Shown here piece after piece: positions 16,361 to 26,200 of a stretch of DNA of 64,000 bases; the stretch's first letter is position 1; every line of letters begins with the position of its first letter. Both the position numbers and the translations under genes were made by a program. The notes under the pieces are model-generated. The model worked only from the letters and a program-made list of their open reading frames with translations. It did not search any database and was not told the origin of the DNA. Source of the DNA: Chthoniobacteraceae bacterium (GTDB lineage Bacteria; Verrucomicrobiota; Verrucomicrobiia; Chthoniobacterales; Chthoniobacteraceae); contig CANJPY010000010.1 of the NCBI GenBank assembly GCA_947476255.1, forward strand, positions 1 to 64,000, in the 5' to 3' direction.

Positions 16361-18802
16361 TCAGCCGCCGGTGAGTGCTGTGGTCATCGCCTCGGTGTAG
16401 GCTGGATTCACGCGTGCGGCTTCTTCTAGAAATGGTTTTGCGTTTTGCCGTGAGCCCAGAAAGAGGTGGATATGACCGGCCCCCCAGAGAAGTTCCGCGC
16501 GTTGTGGATGCGTGGGGAGTGTTGTCAGCCGGAATTGGACAAGTTTGATGAGGTAGAGGGGAGAAATGTCCGTCCAGACGATGGGGATGGCGGGTGTCCC
16601 GGGGGCGATGGTCACCAGAACGTGCTCGTTGTCCGCCTTGATCGGGTCCGATTTAAAGGCGCTTCCATTGCGAAGAACCGGGGACGGGAGGGTGCCTCCC
16701 TTGTTGATTTCTTGGATGGCCCAGAGAAAGAGCGCATTTGCAGCGGTGATTTGACGTTGAAGCGCGGCGGTGGCATTGCGTTCGGCATCGTGAGTGGGAG
16801 AAAAGTTTGCCGCTGCACTCTGTGCCTCCTTGAACTGGAACTTCTGGGTGTGTTGCCGAACTTTTTCGCGTAAAGCTTCGAGGCGTTCCAGAGATGCCTT
16901 CGCCGCAGCCTGTGGAGGTGCCGCGCTCAAAGTTGGCGCGGGCTGAGGCGCCACCTTTGCCGTGGGTCTTTCCACGGGCGTTGGCGGGTTTGCTGTCGCC
17001 TCTCTGGCAGCTCCGCCCGACGCCGCGGGGGCCGCAGAAGCCCCGGAGGCCGCGACTCGCACCGGAGCTGATTTCGCTTTTGTCAGGAGTTCGCCAGCGC
17101 GCACGCGCAGGAAAAGTGCGGGGTGCTGGGTCTGGAGCAATTCTTCGGCTTTTTGCAAACGCGCGTTGCGGTCGTCCCCTTTGAGGGCGGCTTCAAGTTC
17201 GATTTCCAGCTTTTGAAAGTTGTGGCTTTGGGTGAGCAACAAACTGGCGAACGGCATCCAATTTTTGGCAAACTCCGAGGGCGGGGCTGCGCACTGGGCG
17301 GCCTTTTCCAAGTTGTCCTTGGCTTCGGAAAAACGATTGTGAATCATTGCGGCAAGGCCCAGCCAAAGTTGGCTGATGCCTTCCCATGGTTGGGAAACCG
17401 CAGAATCAATGTTCGTATCTGGGCTTCCGCTGGGGGGGCGGACCTCCAACGGCTCAAGAAAGCGGTTGAGTTCAGGGGCCGCTGCTGCCGCCCGTTCTTT
17501 GGCGCCATGGAGAGCCGCTTGTGCGCGCTCGAGGTTCCCTTCAAGCAAAGCCGCAAAGCCAAGGGAAAGGTGTGTCCAAAAGTGCAGCTCCGGAGTGAGT
17601 TCCGGGCTGTTTGCTATCAGCTCCAACCTGCGCACTGCCACCTCGATTTGCGCCGGTTGGCCCAAGAGGTTCACGGCATGAAACAAACGTTCTTTGTCCG
17701 ATTGAAAGGAGGGTTCCACTAGAGGGCGCGCTTTTGGGACAGGGAGGTGTTGCGCCCCCCACCAAGCCCCCAGGATGCCCGCGATGGTCAGTCCCAGTAC
17801 GCCGACACGTTTTCGCGTGGGTTTTTTCTCCGGGGTCCACTTTGCGACACGGATCGGCTTGGGGGCTCCCAACGCACTCAATGCCTCCCGAAGGCTCAGA
17901 ATAAAGCTTTTGTAGTCAGGAAACCGCTCCTCGCGCTCAAAACTCAGGGTCCGGTTCAAGGCCGCCGCAGTCAGGGGGTGCGCTTCAGGGAAAACTTTCG
18001 AGAGGTCCACAGGCTGGGTTTTGTGCTGCAGCAATTCTTGCATCGAGATACTCGAATTCGGGTGTGGTGGCGCGCCCGTAAGCGCATGCCAAAGAGACGC
18101 CCCCAGCGCATACATGTCAGAGCGAAAATCTTCCCGCTCTAACGCCAGCGCCTCCGGAGAAATATAAAAGGGGGTGCCCCAGATTTCTCCTGCAGGGTTT
18201 TGTGTCATGTTGGCCTGAAGAGCCAGCCCGAAGTCCACGATCTTAGCCTGTCCATTCTGTGCAAATAAGATGTTCCCCGGCTTGATGTCCCGGTGAATCA
18301 AACCTGCGCCATCGGCCGCCTGAAGTCCCTCGGCAACCTGAATCCCAATGCGTAAAAGCTCCGCTTCCGGAATCCGGCCGCGTTGCTCCATCAAGCCATC
18401 CAGAGACCCCTGATCCACAAGTTCCATGGCAATGTAGAACATCCCGTGGGCTGAACCCGTGGAATAAACGCGCACGACATGGGAGTGGTTGATGCGGGCG
18501 GTCAACTCCGCCTCCCGTTCGAATTGGGCCGTTAAGGAGTGGTCGTGACTGAGTGTTTTTTGAAGGATTTTCAGCGCAATCCGACGTTCCAGCGCCACAT
18601 CCCGAGCCCGGTACACGGCCCCCATACCCCCTGTTCCAAGGAGTTGCTCCAAGTGGAAGGGCCCGAAATTTTGAAACACCGTTTGTGGCGCGCTGCAGCG
18701 AGGACACTCCACGACCGTCAGCGGGGAGACCTCTGAGAGATCCATCGCAAGTCCGCAGGCACCGCAGGACTCTGAGGGAGGGTGGGGGGGGGCGTCGGGC
18801 AT
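16361..18802 (-). CDS. PknB-like transmembrane serine/threonine protein kinase
   Basis: An 813-residue protein. A zinc-ribbon-like start (CGAC at 13-16, CPRC at 33-36) precedes a Hanks-type kinase domain at about residues 47-310. It has the glycine loop LLGTGGMGAVYRARD, Lys78 in RIALKIL, HRDIKPGNILF with Asp172, the DFG at 190-192, and GTPFYISPEAL. All catalytic residues are present, so it should be active. One membrane helix (VGVLGLTIAGILGAWWGA) follows at about residue 335. The rest is a periplasmic part with helical repeat-like segments, an Ala/Pro-rich linker (about 580-640) and a C-terminal repeat-like region. Such kinases are numerous in Verrucomicrobiota and Planctomycetota. The target is unknown, and no phosphatase gene is adjacent. 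Confidence 0.92.
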   Translation of the reverse strand: MPDAPPHPPSESCGACGLAMDLSEVSPLTVVECPRCSAPQTVFQNFGPFHLEQLLGTGGMGAVYRARDVALERRIALKILQKTLSHDHSLTAQFEREAELTARINHSHVVRVYSTGSAHGMFYIAMELVDQGSLDGLMEQRGRIPEAELLRIGIQVAEGLQAADGAGLIHRDIKPGNILFAQNGQAKIVDFGLALQANMTQNPAGEIWGTPFYISPEALALEREDFRSDMYALGASLWHALTGAPPHPNSSISMQELLQHKTQPVDLSKVFPEAHPLTAAALNRTLSFEREERFPDYKSFILSLREALSALGAPKPIRVAKWTPEKKPTRKRVGVLGLTIAGILGAWWGAQHLPVPKARPLVEPSFQSDKERLFHAVNLLGQPAQIEVAVRRLELIANSPELTPELHFWTHLSLGFAALLEGNLERAQAALHGAKERAAAAAPELNRFLEPLEVRPPSGSPDTNIDSAVSQPWEGISQLWLGLAAMIHNRFSEAKDNLEKAAQCAAPPSEFAKNWMPFASLLLTQSHNFQKLEIELEAALKGDDRNARLQKAEELLQTQHPALFLRVRAGELLTKAKSAPVRVAASGASAAPAASGGAAREATANPPTPVERPTAKVAPQPAPTLSAAPPQAAAKASLERLEALREKVRQHTQKFQFKEAQSAAANFSPTHDAERNATAALQRQITAANALFLWAIQEINKGGTLPSPVLRNGSAFKSDPIKADNEHVLVTIAPGTPAIPIVWTDISPLYLIKLVQFRLTTLPTHPQRAELLWGAGHIHLFLGSRQNAKPFLEEAARVNPAYTEAMTTALTGG

Positions 18803-18976
18803 TCGCTAATGTTTGAAATCCAGAGCAGAAAGCCGGCCGGTTTGCAAATCCAGCCCGTCAGCAATCTTGGCCCAGCCAGTGGGCCCGTGCCCTGTCCCTC
18901 TCCGAACAAGGGATGCTTGTGCGGGGACTCCCTCTGAAAACAAACCCTCCAAGACGGTGTTTCTGAAAATATCTGT

Positions 18977-19435
18977 TTAAAATATGCCGTTGCGCGCGTG
19001 CCCTTGCCTTTCGCCCTCCGCTGTCCGCGAGGGCGGGCTGGGGGGCTGGCCCTCCACGGCGTGTGAAAATTCAGAAGCCTTGCGCGCGAGCCAGTCCGTG
19101 CCCATGGAGACCAAGGTCGGGCGCAACAGATCCACCACCACCTTGAGCAGCGCCACAAGCCAGCTCCGTGACTGCAGAGAGGGCTCATGCGCTTTTCCCG
19201 CAAAGTCGCGCACCTTTCGGGGCCGGCTCATCCGGAGGGTGAGCAGCTTGGACACCACCCACCCTCCAAGGGCCGCCCCCGGCAGCCAGAACTTGAGGTT
19301 GCTGCTCACGTTCCTGCGCAGGACCGACACCACATCGAGGTTCTCCTCGCAGGCGCGCAACGCGCGACGTATTTCCCCCCGGGAGATTTCCAGTTCCGCG
19401 ATCAACGCGGCTTTGCGGCGGTCGATTTCAACCAT
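18977..19435 (-). CDS. Small membrane-associated protein of the YqjD/YqjE-like operon
   Basis: A 152-residue protein without a recognised family. The first 40 residues are charged and helical (EIDRRKAALIAELEISRGEI), followed by a hydrophobic segment (FWLPGAALGGWVVSKLLTL), a basic stretch, a second moderately hydrophobic segment (LVALLKVVVDLLRPTLV) and a polar Pro-rich tail. AAGGA is well spaced before the ATG, and the gene overlaps the upstream YqjE-like gene by 34 bp, so translation is probably coupled. Its place as third gene mimics YqjK in the enterobacterial yqjD-yqjE-yqjK order, but sequence similarity to YqjK is not evident. Confidence 0.6.
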   Translation of the reverse strand: MVEIDRRKAALIAELEISRGEIRRALRACEENLDVVSVLRRNVSSNLKFWLPGAALGGWVVSKLLTLRMSRPRKVRDFAGKAHEPSLQSRSWLVALLKVVVDLLRPTLVSMGTDWLARKASEFSHAVEGQPPSPPSRTAEGERQGHARNGIF

Positions 19436-19812
19436 GCGTCATCCTTTCGAAATTCTTCAAGTGTGGAACTAAACATCGGTTTCTGCAGCCAGCTTTTGGC
19501 CACAAGCAGCACCCCCCACGCCCCGGCGAGATGCAGCGCCCCCGTAAGGGCCGCGATCCAGATCCAGGCGTGTTCGCTTTGCAAAAGCCGGGCGGCTCCG
19601 AAAACCAGCGCCAGGCAAAGCAGTAAATACCCAGCTATGGTCAACGTGATCGCCATGGCCGCCAGCAGCAGCACCGCGCCCAAACGCGTGAGCGCCTCCT
19701 TGCCCTCGAGGCCCGCGAGTTCCAGTCGCGCCCTCAGGTAGCTTAGAGCCGCAAGAGTCGCATCGCGGATGGGTTGCATGAAGCCATCCCTGGGCGCATT
19801 GTCAGTGTTCAT
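19402..19812 (-). CDS. YqjE-like membrane protein (phage holin superfamily III fold)
   Basis: A 136-residue protein starting at the ATG at 19812 (MNTDNAPRDGF). The open frame extends further upstream, but that part is Pro/Arg-rich and unlike the family. An amphipathic N-terminal part (LSYLRARLELAGLEGKEAL) precedes two membrane helices (AVLLLAAMAITLTIAGYLLL and AWIWIAALTGALHLAGAWGVLLVA), the layout of the YqjE/Phage_holin_3_6 family. It lies between the DUF883 gene and the 152-residue gene. The family is associated with stress and stationary phase. The holin name reflects the fold only; no phage genes are near. Confidence 0.75.
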   Translation of the reverse strand: MNTDNAPRDGFMQPIRDATLAALSYLRARLELAGLEGKEALTRLGAVLLLAAMAITLTIAGYLLLCLALVFGAARLLQSEHAWIWIAALTGALHLAGAWGVLLVAKSWLQKPMFSSTLEEFRKDDAWLKSTAAKPR

Positions 19813-19816
19813 GAAA

Positions 19817-20032
19817 TCAGGCCTGAGCCGGGTTTGGAAGAGTCGTGTGCCCCCCCTGCGGGCCGGAGCGCCGGAAGCCGCGGGGGATGTGAAAAGGAGG
19901 TTGGGGTGCTGGAGGGAGGGACGCGCGGAAGGAGTGGAATGTTGAGGGAGGGGCGGTTTCCGCGGTTTTGGGCTGGAGGCTGGAGGGGGCCACGGGCGCC
20001 CCCCCGCCGGCGAAATGGGGGAAGTCCTGCAC
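19817..20032 (-). CDS. Possible small proline-rich protein
   Basis: A 71-codon frame starting with GTG, preceded by AAGGA at good spacing, and ending four bases before the ATG of the YqjE-like gene. The product is rich in Pro, Ala and Ser with no hydrophobic helix or known domain. Spacing and ribosome-binding site argue for translation, while composition argues against a folded protein. It could instead be non-coding leader between two operon genes. Confidence 0.28.
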   Translation of the reverse strand: MQDFPHFAGGGAPVAPSSLQPKTAETAPPSTFHSFRASLPPAPQPPFHIPRGFRRSGPQGGHTTLPNPAQA

Positions 20033-20063
20033 GGTGATTCCTTCAGCTTGTTTGGCTGCAGAT

Positions 20064-20095
20064 GCTTAGCGGCGCGCGAGCTTAGCGGCGCGCGA
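20064..20095. repeat. Perfect 16-bp tandem duplication at the end of the DUF883 gene
   Basis: GCTTAGCGGCGCGCGA occurs twice in direct succession. The second copy includes the stop codon and last codons (LARR) of the DUF883 gene, so the duplication carries a second copy of that end just downstream. Confidence 0.9.
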
Positions 20096-20426
20096 GCATC
20101 CCCAGCACAAACCCTGCTCCGAGGGCAATGCACACGGCGGTCAGGGGGTTCTCCTTGACATACACCTCGGTGTCTTTGCGCACAGACTCCATCTTTTGCT
20201 TGGCGTCTGTGTAAGCATGCCCGGCCTTCTCTTTCAGGATGGCCCCTTTTTCATCCGCAGCATGGAGCAACTCGCGCCCCTTGGCCTCCACCGCGTTTTT
20301 GAGGTCCTCCGCCGCCTGTACGGCGTGCACGCGGGTGGCTTGGAGGTTCCGGTTCACCACCGAGTGGAGATCCGACTGGGAGGGGTGCAACTCATCGGCG
20401 ATCTTCAGGTTTGATTCAGTACTCAT
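20082..20426 (-). CDS. DUF883 (ElaB/YqjD-like) membrane-anchored protein
   Basis: A 114-residue protein. A long amphipathic helical region (VNRNLQATRVHAVQAAEDLK, EKAGHAYTDAKQKMESVRKD) ends in one C-terminal membrane helix (NPLTAVCIALGAGFVLGML) followed by RR. This is the arrangement of the ElaB/YqjD/DUF883 family, inner-membrane-anchored proteins that can associate with stationary-phase ribosomes in E. coli. AAGGA lies six bases before the ATG. It heads the small minus-strand operon with the YqjE-like gene. Confidence 0.85.
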   Translation of the reverse strand: MSTESNLKIADELHPSQSDLHSVVNRNLQATRVHAVQAAEDLKNAVEAKGRELLHAADEKGAILKEKAGHAYTDAKQKMESVRKDTEVYVKENPLTAVCIALGAGFVLGMLARR

Positions 20427-20771
20427 GGCATTCCTTGGGTTTGGACTCTTGTTTTTTAACGGTGTTGTTTGGTTCTAGCTTGAAGCTCTCCCGCAGCCCG
20501 CAGCCCTCTCTCCCCGCCAGCAAGGAGTCGCCCCTCGCCGGTCCCGTGAAAATTATCTTTTTAAACATCCTCTCAACCAACTTCTTATCCACCATTCTTG
20601 ATTGTGTTTATTAATCAGACATCTTGCACGGCCTCTCTGCACGGCCTCTCTGCACGGAGTGGTGTACGGAGTGGTGTACGGAGCGTTGCGGAACGAAAGC
20701 TTCTTCATACCCTTGCTACGTAGATAAAGTTAGAAGAAGGGGTAACAAAATTTAAAAAGCACTTTTCTAAA
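20427..20771. other. Intergenic region with tandem duplications, no gene seen
   Basis: These 345 bp separate infA from the DUF883 operon, both on the minus strand. No coding frame with a plausible start was seen. The right half (20427-20620) should hold the DUF883 promoter. The middle carries two sets of short tandem repeats. Near 20700-20741 CTTCTTC and GAAGAAG form a loose inverted repeat, and AAAAGCACTTTT at 20756-20767, just before the infA stop, is a small palindrome. Confidence 0.5.
20625..20681. repeat. Two adjacent short tandem arrays
   Basis: TGCACGGCCTCTC (13 bp) occurs at 20625-20637 and 20638-20650 with a third partial copy TGCACGG at 20651-20657. It is followed at once by AGTGGTGTACGG (12 bp) at 20658-20669 and 20670-20681. 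All full copies are exact, so the duplications look recent. Confidence 0.9.
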
Positions 20772-20990
20772 TCATTTCGCCCGGAATGTAATCCGTGCCT
20801 TTGTCAAATCGTACGGAGACAACTCAACCTCCACATTGTCCCCTGGCACAATGCGGATGAAGTGTTTGCGCATTTTTCCAGAAATGTGCGCGAGCACGAG
20901 CGCGCCGTTTTGCAGCTGCACCCGGAACATTGTGCCGGGAAGCACCTCTTTTACGACTCCCTGTGTCTTAATTGCGTCCTCTTTACCCAT
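20772..20990 (-). CDS. infA: Translation initiation factor IF-1
   Basis: A 72-residue single S1/OB-fold domain. Family residues are all present: [39 protein letters not shown] and [16 protein letters not shown]. It binds the ribosomal A site during initiation. I place the start at 20990 ([11 protein letters not shown]), giving the usual length. However, the only clear ribosome-binding site (GAAGG) precedes an in-frame ATG at 21020, which would add ten residues ([10 protein letters not shown]). The gene stands alone rather than in the ribosomal protein cluster. Confidence 0.93.
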   Translation of the reverse strand: MGKEDAIKTQGVVKEVLPGTMFRVQLQNGALVLAHISGKMRKHFIRIVPGDNVEVELSPYDLTKARITFRAK

Positions 20991-21093
20991 AGTCGGCGGA
21001 TTATGCCTGCCCTTGCGCATGAAATCAACCTTCACAGTGCGTTCATCTCACCGAAGGGTATTTTCAAACAGCCTGCGGCGTCCTAGTAAGATT

Positions 21094-21128
21094 GGGGGGT
21101 CTCTACGGGACCAAACTTTTGGCCCCCC
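21094..21128 (-). terminator. Hairpin directly after the tamA stop codon
   Basis: GGGGGG at 21094-21099 pairs with CCCCCC at 21123-21128, and an inner stem forms from GGACCAAAC with TTTTGGCC. It abuts the tamA stop, which suits a terminator of the tamB-tamA operon, but no T-run follows on the minus strand. Confidence 0.4.
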
Positions 21129-23210
21129 TCAAAAGGCAAAGCCAAACGACAAATGAGCCGCCCCCCAGTGTTCCCCAGGGTGCCGGTCCGGATTGACCCC
21201 CACATCCAGCCTCACAGCCCCCACGGGCAACGTGTACCGCAGGCCGGTTCCCGTGGCATACCGGAAATCCGAGAGTGGGATTTCGTTGCCTTTGGGAGCG
21301 AGACTGCCGGCGTCGAAAAAGAAGGCCCCACGTAGGTTTTGCCACAGAGGAAAGTCGGTTTCGAGATTTGCTAGACTGTAGGCGGATCCTCCGGTGGGAA
21401 AGCCAGTGGTTGTGACTGTGCCCAGTTCCCGCTCTCGGAAACTCCGCACAGTGGTCGAGCCCCCCAGAAAATAACGCTCGTCAATGGGAACGGCGCTGCC
21501 TTGGGAGAGGAGTCCAAAGCGGGCGCTTGCGGCGAGGCGCATCCGCCATGGGAGGGGGTGATGCCAGGTGAAACGGCCGCTTGTGCGCGCGAAGGTGGAG
21601 CCATCGCTTAGCGTATTTGTGTCAGCAAGCAAGGCCGCCACCCAACCGGTGCTCGGGTTAAAAGCGTTGTCGCGTTTATCCCAAGTCACGGAGGCTCCAA
21701 GGCTCCCCACTTGATAGGCCGTGAGGCCCAAATCTGCGATGGGGATATCGGCGCTCGTGATTTCCACGGTCCGAATTTGGCCGAAGGCCGCGGCTCTGAG
21801 CGAAGGAAACAGGCGTCGCGAGAGTTCTGCTCGCGCTCCTGCATCCCGCTTTTCATACCCCAGTTCCACACGACTGCGGATGAAGGCGCGCGTGATGAAC
21901 TCCGTGCGTGTTTCAAACAACCAGGGATTCGAAAGGGTTGTCTCCAAGGCGAGGGAACGCTGGGAGACGTTGACTTCGACGCTTCCTAAAATGCCTTCAC
22001 CCAGAAGATTTTGGTTAGCGAGGCGGACGCCCCCCATGGCGCCCTCGTAGGAGCCATAGCCCAGGGAAAGTCCGAGTTCCCTTGCTTTGGCCTCTCTGGC
22101 CTCTATTTGGAGAAGAAGAGAGCGGTCGGGTTGGGGGATCGGGGTAATTTTGATGGAATCGAACAGGCCCGACGCCATTAACTCCTGCCGTTTGTGTTCG
22201 AGAAGATCGGGAGTAAACGGTTTGTCCTGCAGAGGGGCGAAACGGTGTTCGAGCCATTTTTTCCTCAGCCGTACAAGTCCCCCCATTTCCAGACCCTTAA
22301 AGTGATAGACGGGACCCGGGTTGACGCGAATTTCAAGAGGGATCTTTACTTCTTTGACGGCTTCAGTGGCCGCGGGGTGCACCTCTATGGTGGCTTCAAA
22401 GTGGCCCCGGTTGGCATAGAAGTGGCGTATTGCGTTCTCAATGGAGATAACCCGTGTGGGGGTGTAGGGTTTGAGCAAAAGCGGCGCCAGTTCTTTAAGC
22501 AAATCGTCCTGTGCGTAGCCCAAGGCACCCTTAAAGCGGAGTTGCCCAAATTGGTAGCGGTTTCCTTCGATAATCGTGAGGTGGACGCTTGCGTTGGAGC
22601 CATCATCTGCAAAACGCACCTCGGGTGTTTCCACTTGGACGTCTAAAAAACCTTCTGCTTGGTAGAGATCTAAAATCCGGCTGGCCCCCATCTGAAGCTC
22701 ATCTAGGACAAAGGGGATGTTGTTTTCAGGAAGCTTGAGACGGTTGGTGGTGACACTGGTAAGCAGGGATAGAAGCCTGGGGGAAGGGATCGAGCGGTTC
22801 CCTCCAATACTCGCAGACTGAAGCTGGACAAGACGGCCCTCCTGGATTTCCAAAGACAGTGTGGTGCCGGCAATCTTCCACCGCACGTCGGCGTTGGCAT
22901 AACCATTTTGGTGATAGAATGCCGCGGTGTAATACGCTGCATCATCTGCGTTTGGACGCGACAATCCTTCTGATTGAATGCGGCTCAACTGCTCCTCTAT
23001 CGCGGCACGCAGCTTGGTTTCTGAAAAGGCACCTGCCCCGCGGAATACCACCCTGACATTTTCCCCTTTTGGAGACGGCAGGGCGGGGGTGTTTTTAGCA
23101 GACCACAGCCCCCAAAACGCGGCGTAACCGTTGCTTCCAGCCGTGGCAAATCCAAGGCTTCCCACACAAAGGAAAATCAGGGTTTTGGTCTTTAGCGGTC
23201 TGCGCGGCAT
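21129..23210 (-). CDS. tamA: Omp85-family outer membrane assembly protein TamA
   Basis: A 693-residue protein with an N-terminal hydrophobic signal (TLIFLCVGSLGFATAGSNG). About four POTRA-like segments follow (for example VRVVFRGAGAFSETKLRAAI and YQFGQLRFKGALGYAQDDLL). A C-terminal Omp85 beta-barrel carries the signature VRSFRERELG and GGSAYSLANLETDFPLW. It ends in Phe (SFGFAF), as outer membrane barrels do. TamA inserts outer membrane proteins together with TamB. It starts two bases after the stop of tamB, so the two are co-translated partners. The gene could also be called a generic BamA paralogue, but the tamB neighbour favours TamA. Confidence 0.88.
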   Translation of the reverse strand: MPRRPLKTKTLIFLCVGSLGFATAGSNGYAAFWGLWSAKNTPALPSPKGENVRVVFRGAGAFSETKLRAAIEEQLSRIQSEGLSRPNADDAAYYTAAFYHQNGYANADVRWKIAGTTLSLEIQEGRLVQLQSASIGGNRSIPSPRLLSLLTSVTTNRLKLPENNIPFVLDELQMGASRILDLYQAEGFLDVQVETPEVRFADDGSNASVHLTIIEGNRYQFGQLRFKGALGYAQDDLLKELAPLLLKPYTPTRVISIENAIRHFYANRGHFEATIEVHPAATEAVKEVKIPLEIRVNPGPVYHFKGLEMGGLVRLRKKWLEHRFAPLQDKPFTPDLLEHKRQELMASGLFDSIKITPIPQPDRSLLLQIEAREAKARELGLSLGYGSYEGAMGGVRLANQNLLGEGILGSVEVNVSQRSLALETTLSNPWLFETRTEFITRAFIRSRVELGYEKRDAGARAELSRRLFPSLRAAAFGQIRTVEITSADIPIADLGLTAYQVGSLGASVTWDKRDNAFNPSTGWVAALLADTNTLSDGSTFARTSGRFTWHHPLPWRMRLAASARFGLLSQGSAVPIDERYFLGGSTTVRSFRERELGTVTTTGFPTGGSAYSLANLETDFPLWQNLRGAFFFDAGSLAPKGNEIPLSDFRYATGTGLRYTLPVGAVRLDVGVNPDRHPGEHWGAAHLSFGFAF

Positions 23211-23212
23211 GG

Positions 23213-26200
23213 CTAGCGAAAACGAAGGACATATCTGAAGCGGCCCGCAAAGTCACCGTCGGCGCCAATTTCTCCAATCGCAAAAAAATTGTCGGTGAGT
23301 CTGTAGGTGAGGCGGGTCTCCTGATGACCGGTGCGACCGTTGACGGCGCTGAGGTCGAGGCTGAAACGGCGCAGGGCCGAGAAGGGCTCCTGCCCCAACC
23401 CGGGCTTGAGAACTTTGTGGGAGAATTCTTGAAAAAGAACGGTCGCCGCCCTGCCCGCAAGCGCTTGTGCGTTTTCTGCAGCGTCAGAGGGCAGCGCACC
23501 CGTGGTGACTAGGGTGAGCAAATCCGTCTCGCTCAGAGGCGGTTCGCTACTGCTGGAAATTTGTGGAGCCTCAGCGGCTCCTCCCAAGTAAAGGCGGATG
23601 CGGTAATTCCGGACTTCCGTTTCAGCTGTAAAATCAAGTTGAGGCAGAAACGGTTGCTCCCGCGTGTACCAGACGCGGCCGCGCGACATTTCGATGCGGG
23701 CGAAGGGCAGGGTGGTTACCAGATCATTCGTGCGGTAGGCCCCATGCAGGGTGGGCGTTGCTCCCGTTCCTTCCAACCGCAGTTCGGCCTCGGCCGTGCC
23801 TCTCAATCGATTGCCTCGCAGCACAATTGGGTCACCCGGCGTGGTTGACAAGGCGACGTCGAATTTCCAGTCCGAAAACGGAGCGCGCGTAAAAGTAAAC
23901 CACGGTTTCCCTGCCGTCCTCTGTTCCTTGTGGAATCCAGGAAGAAGTGCAGTGAGGGGCAGAAGTTCGAGATCCCATTGCACGCGGCTTTTGACCGTTG
24001 CGGCGTTTCCCCCGATCACGGCGCGTTTCCAGGGCCCCCTCAAAAACAAATTGCCGTTGAGGCGCAGGGATAGGGAGCGGTTACGCACGGCGAGGATCTC
24101 CCGGGCTTTGGCCGTAAAGTTGAGGGTTGGATTATTGGGCGTGTCAAAGGTGGCGTCTCCTTGCACGTCCAGTGACCCCCCTCCCAACTCTGCTTTCAGA
24201 GTGCGCAAGTGCAGGTGTTTATCGTCAAGATCCAGCCCCAGATGAAGCTCGCTAATCGCAGGGACACGGTCGCTTGCAAAGTGTACAATGGGGCAGTCCG
24301 CGTTTAGCTTGGCGCTCCAGTGCGGCGACTCAAGGGACCCTTTGAGGGTGGCGTCCAAAGAAGCAGTGCCGTTGATTTGCCGGAGGCCGGGCCACAAGTC
24401 AGCAAGGGGGGAGAGGGTCGCCCCCGTAGTGTGAATATGGGCTGTCATAGGGAGCCTCCGGAATTCGACGGGACTGGAAAAAAGCGATTCCAAGGGCAGC
24501 GGAATTCGAGCTTCCACAAACAGCGGTGCCTTCATTGCGGAGAGCAGTTTAGCCTCCGCCTGAAGGGTGTCCTCTTGGTAACTGCCCTTGAGTTCGAGGA
24601 TCGCCGCTCCAAAACGGGGTGTCGCCTTGGTCCGGACATCCGTGGCACGCACGTTAAAGGCGGCGGAGGGTTTTTCAGGCGTGCCCGAAAGAGCCAGTGA
24701 ACATTGGACGGTGCCTCTGAAATCGGGAGCTTTTCCGGCTCCGGCGTAGAGATTCGCGATATCCAGTTTGTCCGCGCGCAACTGGCCTGCCACGCGCGCC
24801 CCCTTTACCCAGTGCGTTCCTTGCGCGTCGTGGGTGAGAGGCAGCAAAAGATACCCTGAAAGCGTGGGGGTGCCCCATTGCTCCAAGTTGATATCTTCGA
24901 GGCGGAGGATGTTTTCTCGCCACTCGACATGGGCCCTAAACTTCGTGTCCCGAGAGGTGAGGCGAAGAGGGTCTGCGATGAGTTGCCCCGGGCGGTAAAG
25001 TCCGGCGCACTCCACCGTGTTAAAGTGCAAATTATCCCAACGAGCTTCCTTGAGTTTGAGATTCCATGATCCTGTGCCCGTGAGCGTTTCCAGTTCGCCC
25101 TGCCCCTGCATTTTTGCCTCCAGGGCACCGCTGATTTGTGGCACCCATCCGAGTTGCTTGAGGAAAGGCCCGGTACGGTCCAGACGGGGCATTTGCGCGG
25201 TGGCATCGATTTCGTACGCATACGGTGAGGTGAGACTGATCTTGCCCGCGGCACGCATCCATTCTTTCGGACTCCACGCCAAGGAGAGGTCCGTGAGTAC
25301 AAGGGTGCCATTTTGGCTTTCCGCCTGAACGTGAATGTCTTCTAGTGGAAAATTTCCCCAGCCGAGGCTGCCTCCTGCAAGAACACATTTTCCCTGAGGC
25401 ACTCCCTTTTCAAGTGCTCCCTCGAGGGTGCCTTGCAATACGCCTTTCAAGGGATACCCGCGAATTGAAGCCGCGGTGGAGGCCAGGTTTTGGAACTGAA
25501 ATTCTAAATGCGCTCGGGCGGGTGGTGCTTCTTTGATGAGCGGAAAAGAAAATTCGCCTGCGACGGTATTACTGGAGTCCTTCAATTGCAGGTTCCAAAA
25601 CCGAACGCTGCCATCCGACACTGTGAGCGCAGAAACACCTTCGCTTAGAGCGGCTTGAAAATCGGGTGTTTCAAATGCTGGCTTTTGAAAGTAAAGAAGA
25701 GCGTTTCCCGCGATGTGTTTTAAATCAAATCCATTGCCCACGGGCATCGAAAATGTCGCTTCTGCGTGAACGTCTTCCGCTTTCCCATACGAAGAGTTCA
25801 CATTCTTTGCATTTCCCTGAAATTCGAGCTGCACCACACCCCGGTTGAGGTGGATTTTTGCATCCGCTTCAGCCCCCCCCGCTGAATGCGCTGAACTAGG
25901 CTTCGGCAGCCATTCGTTGAGCTCTCGACTGGATGCCTTAACCGACAAAGTCCCAGAGCAGGTCTGAATCGAGAAATGATTGTTCGGGAGAAGAATGCGT
26001 CCAGAGCAGACGGCCGCGGATGACTCGGTTTTTACAGACAGTGACGTGAGTGAAAGTTCTCCCTTTAAAAGCTTTGCGTCGACGCTCACAGCCGCGGAAG
26101 GGCCTTTGAAAACAGCTGTCTTCCAATCGCAGCGTACCGCCCCCGTCCACGAGTGGGGGAGCGCGGGGTTGCCTGTAATCTCCACGGTGCCACTCAGGTT

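Noticed and set aside
19402-19812. Prophage remnant, because of the phage-holin fold
   Set aside because: The fold is shared by chromosomal YqjE proteins, and the DUF883 neighbour explains it; no other phage gene is present.
20625-20681. CRISPR-like array
   Set aside because: The units are 12-13 bp, directly adjacent and without spacers.
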